DNA from: Candidatus Falkowiibacteriota bacterium | GTDB lineage: Bacteria > Patescibacteriota > Patescibacteriia > Patescibacteriales > UBA12465 | Assembly: GCA_903857815.1 (NCBI GenBank) | Contig: CAIOGK010000048.1 | Span: 1-5,218, forward strand | DNA: 5,218 nucleotides | Reading direction: 5' to 3' | In this document: positions 3,406 through 5,218 of the stretch, in pieces | How positions within the stretch are numbered: the first letter of the stretch is position 1 | Layout of the letters: every line of letters starts with the position of its first letter | Made by a program: the position numbers and the translations under genes | The notes under the pieces: model-generated | What the model was told of the DNA's origin: nothing | The model's input: the letters and a program-made list of their open reading frames with translations, nothing else | Databases searched by the model: none

Positions 3406-5218
3406 TTAATTAGAAGGAGCTGTACTACTATTTGTTTGAGGAGTCCCTACTATAGGGGTTATTATAGGAGTGGAGGTAGCTAAACTTTTTCCAATCAGAC
3501 AAACTTCTTGCCAAGGCACATAATGAGACTTAAAACGTATTTCCTGTACAGGTGTAGTAGTCGCCCCTTCGGGATATATTACTGTATAGTCAAAATAAGC
3601 ATCGGCACCGTTATGAGCTCTTTCAGTACACTTCTTTTCTCCAGGTTTAAGAGAGTCGGTTTCTACGAGTTTTGTGGGTTTTGGCTTAACAATATTATAT
3701 ATAGTAGGGGCAGTGGTGGTAGCTATTCGACCATCCTTGGTTCCCCAAAATTCAAAATAAATATCGTTACCAACTATTTTAGACTGAATTAAAATATAAT
3801 TTGCAGTATCATTCATAAACTTAACGTCTGGAAAGGGGTCGTATACCGCTGCATCTGTTCCAGCTGGCTCATAATAACTTACGCGATAAGAATGGTTCCG
3901 GCGAGCGGTTATTGGTAATCCTGAAGATAGAGCCGCTCTAAAAATAGTAGTTGCTATTTGACATAAACCTCCCCCATATTCGGGAATAGTTTTGTCACCC
4001 TTAATTACTAACTCTGTTAAATAACCAGAGGAAGCATCTATTTCGCCCAAGTTTTGTATTAAAGAAAATTCAGAGTTTGGTTTTATAAGCATTCCATGGA
4101 CTGCTTCCGCTCCTACTTTAATATTATGACGGCGATTTACTGGTGATCCAGAAAAATTAGAATGACCCGTTCCAATTAATTCGTTAATTTTAAAGTCCTC
4201 CTCAGAGTTTATCTCATCAATACTTATTTCTTGGACCGCTAAACTGGATTCTTTTCTTAGATTTATTAGAGCTTCGGTTATTAGTTTTACACTTTCTTCT
4301 AAATTAACTTCTCGACCATTTTTTCCTGATTGCCAGTTTGATACTTTTCCGTTTTTCATTTCAAATCTTGGTAAAGCTGCTTCTTTGTTAATATCCCCAA
4401 TAATATATTGTATTAAATAATCTTTAATTTTTTCAGTATTAAAAGACATTTTTGAATTACCACCTTCTTTATCTAGGCTAACCCAAGTTATAATAGTTTT
4501 ATTTTTAATTTTCCAATCTAAACGACTTTCTTTATTGTTAATTAATTCACTAAAATAAATATTTAAATCACCATTGTCCATGATTTTTTTAATCTCATTT
4601 CGAAGTGGCTCTAAATCAGATTGTTTTACTTCCGGATATTTAGATTTTGTAGTTATGGTTATTGGTCTATTATCTAAAAGGCTGAGATTAGTACTTAAAG
4701 CGTCAATTGTTTCGGCAATATTAATTTCTTTACCAATTTTTTCTGGGTTATTTATAATTTTACCATCAGTAGTTACCGAGAAATAGGCTGGCTCAGGCGT
4801 GATGTTTAATTCGGGGAAACTCTTAACGAGCCATTCCTCTATAAGACTGGGGTTATATGAAAAAACCGCCTCATTATTAGTAAATTTGTTAGTAATCAAA
4901 GAAAATAAATAACCAACGAAATTATTATTACTGTTATTAAAAAGTTGCTGTAGGGTTTTATCGCCATCGTATACTACGGCATCTGTGTATTTTAATCCGC
5001 TTTCTGGTATATCAGCACTCAAGGCAGCTATTTCTAGAGGTAATATTGCTATTTTTCCTCCGTATTTAAAAGTAATACCATTAGTTTTAATATTTGTTTC
5101 GACGGAGTTAAGAATTTTTTCTGATTCTAAATAATTTTTATTACTCAAATCTACAATACCAATTTTTGTTTTTGTACTAAGTTTATTTTTATGATTTTTA
5201 TTCCAGTCTAGATATCCG
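3406..5218 (-). CDS. VanW-domain cell-wall protein with PG_binding_4-like repeats, 5' end beyond the window
   Basis: This is a probable exported wall protein. The frame stays open to the right edge, giving 603 visible residues (numbered here from Gly1 at the edge) and no start. A TTG at 5148 opens the frame but lies inside the family-like KIGIVDLSNKNYLESEKIL, so the true start and membrane anchor should lie beyond the edge. Two PG_binding_4-like units show the pattern F.v..GKi....G+.vn+.e++ at about 143-188 and 282-333. The VanW domain (about 347-493) contains IPEYGGGLCQIATTIFRAAL with Cys419 and RRNHSYRVSYYEP with His442. A G5-like module (about 505-576) carries Cys530 and Cys573, a possible disulfide pair. 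A Thr/Ser/Pro-rich tail ends the protein. VanW domains have been reported as L,D-transpeptidases in Clostridioides difficile; that activity is only inferred here. The gene converges on yidC. Confidence 0.9.
   Translation of the reverse strand, partial: GYLDWNKNHKNKLSTKTKIGIVDLSNKNYLESEKILNSVETNIKTNGITFKYGGKIAILPLEIAALSADIPESGLKYTDAVVYDGDKTLQQLFNNSNNNFVGYLFSLITNKFTNNEAVFSYNPSLIEEWLVKSFPELNITPEPAYFSVTTDGKIINNPEKIGKEINIAETIDALSTNLSLLDNRPITITTKSKYPEVKQSDLEPLRNEIKKIMDNGDLNIYFSELINNKESRLDWKIKNKTIITWVSLDKEGGNSKMSFNTEKIKDYLIQYIIGDINKEAALPRFEMKNGKVSNWQSGKNGREVNLEESVKLITEALINLRKESSLAVQEISIDEINSEEDFKINELIGTGHSNFSGSPVNRRHNIKVGAEAVHGMLIKPNSEFSLIQNLGEIDASSGYLTELVIKGDKTIPEYGGGLCQIATTIFRAALSSGLPITARRNHSYRVSYYEPAGTDAAVYDPFPDVKFMNDTANYILIQSKIVGNDIYFEFWGTKDGRIATTTAPTIYNIVKPKPTKLVETDSLKPGEKKCTERAHNGADAYFDYTVIYPEGATTTPVQEIRFKSHYVPWQEVCLIGKSLATSTPIITPIVGTPQTNSSTAPSN

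Noticed and set aside
3508..3792. Plus-strand open frame of 94 codons opposite the VanW gene
   Set aside because: Antisense to the conserved C-terminal module, with no promoter or ribosome binding site and no family resemblance.
4574..4786. Plus-strand open frame of 70 codons opposite the VanW gene
   Set aside because: Hydrophobic composition is explained by the complement of Asn/Lys-rich coding DNA.

Overview
The window looks like a chromosomal segment from a low-GC bacterium, most likely a member of the Candidate Phyla Radiation (Patescibacteria/Parcubacteria-like). This is an inference from the style of the proteins, not from a database search. The YidC is short with no lipoprotein signal. 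The DnaA domain IV carries a KKELVWPRQ stretch. A VanW-type cell-wall protein has a C-terminal GEKKCTERAHNGADA-like module. Ribosome binding sites are hardly visible. Stops are TAA except in rnpA, which ends TGA-TAA, and no TGA interrupts any gene, so the standard bacterial code fits and a UGA=Gly code is unlikely.

Layout, left to right: (a) 1-205, an AT-rich non-coding stretch downstream of dnaA with a perfect DnaA box, a near-match box and two copies of TTGTTAACA. (b) 206-1603, dnaA on the minus strand. (c) 1604-1816, the divergent dnaA/rpmH spacer with a pair of DnaA boxes 11 bp apart, a small GC-rich patch, an AT-rich tract and one candidate promoter per direction. (d) 1817-3347, a compact plus-strand operon rpmH-rnpA-yidD-yidC with gaps of 14-19 bases. 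(e) 3359-3392, a strong hairpin terminator that may serve both strands. (f) 3406 to the right edge, a minus-strand VanW-domain envelope protein whose 5' end lies outside the window.

This is the classic bacterial origin neighbourhood (rnpA-rpmH-dnaA order). DnaA would start replication and probably regulate its own promoter from the boxes on either side of its gene. The operon makes ribosomal protein L34, the protein part of RNase P, and the membrane-insertion pair YidD/YidC. The usual followers of yidC (jag/khpB, mnmE) are absent, and an unrelated converging wall gene sits there instead. dnaN is not seen in the 205 bases after dnaA.

I found no clearly new multi-gene system. The points most worth a second look are the two-part origin candidate around dnaA, the truncated VanW protein (a possible L,D-transpeptidase with an added two-cysteine module), and the near-absence of Shine-Dalgarno sequences.
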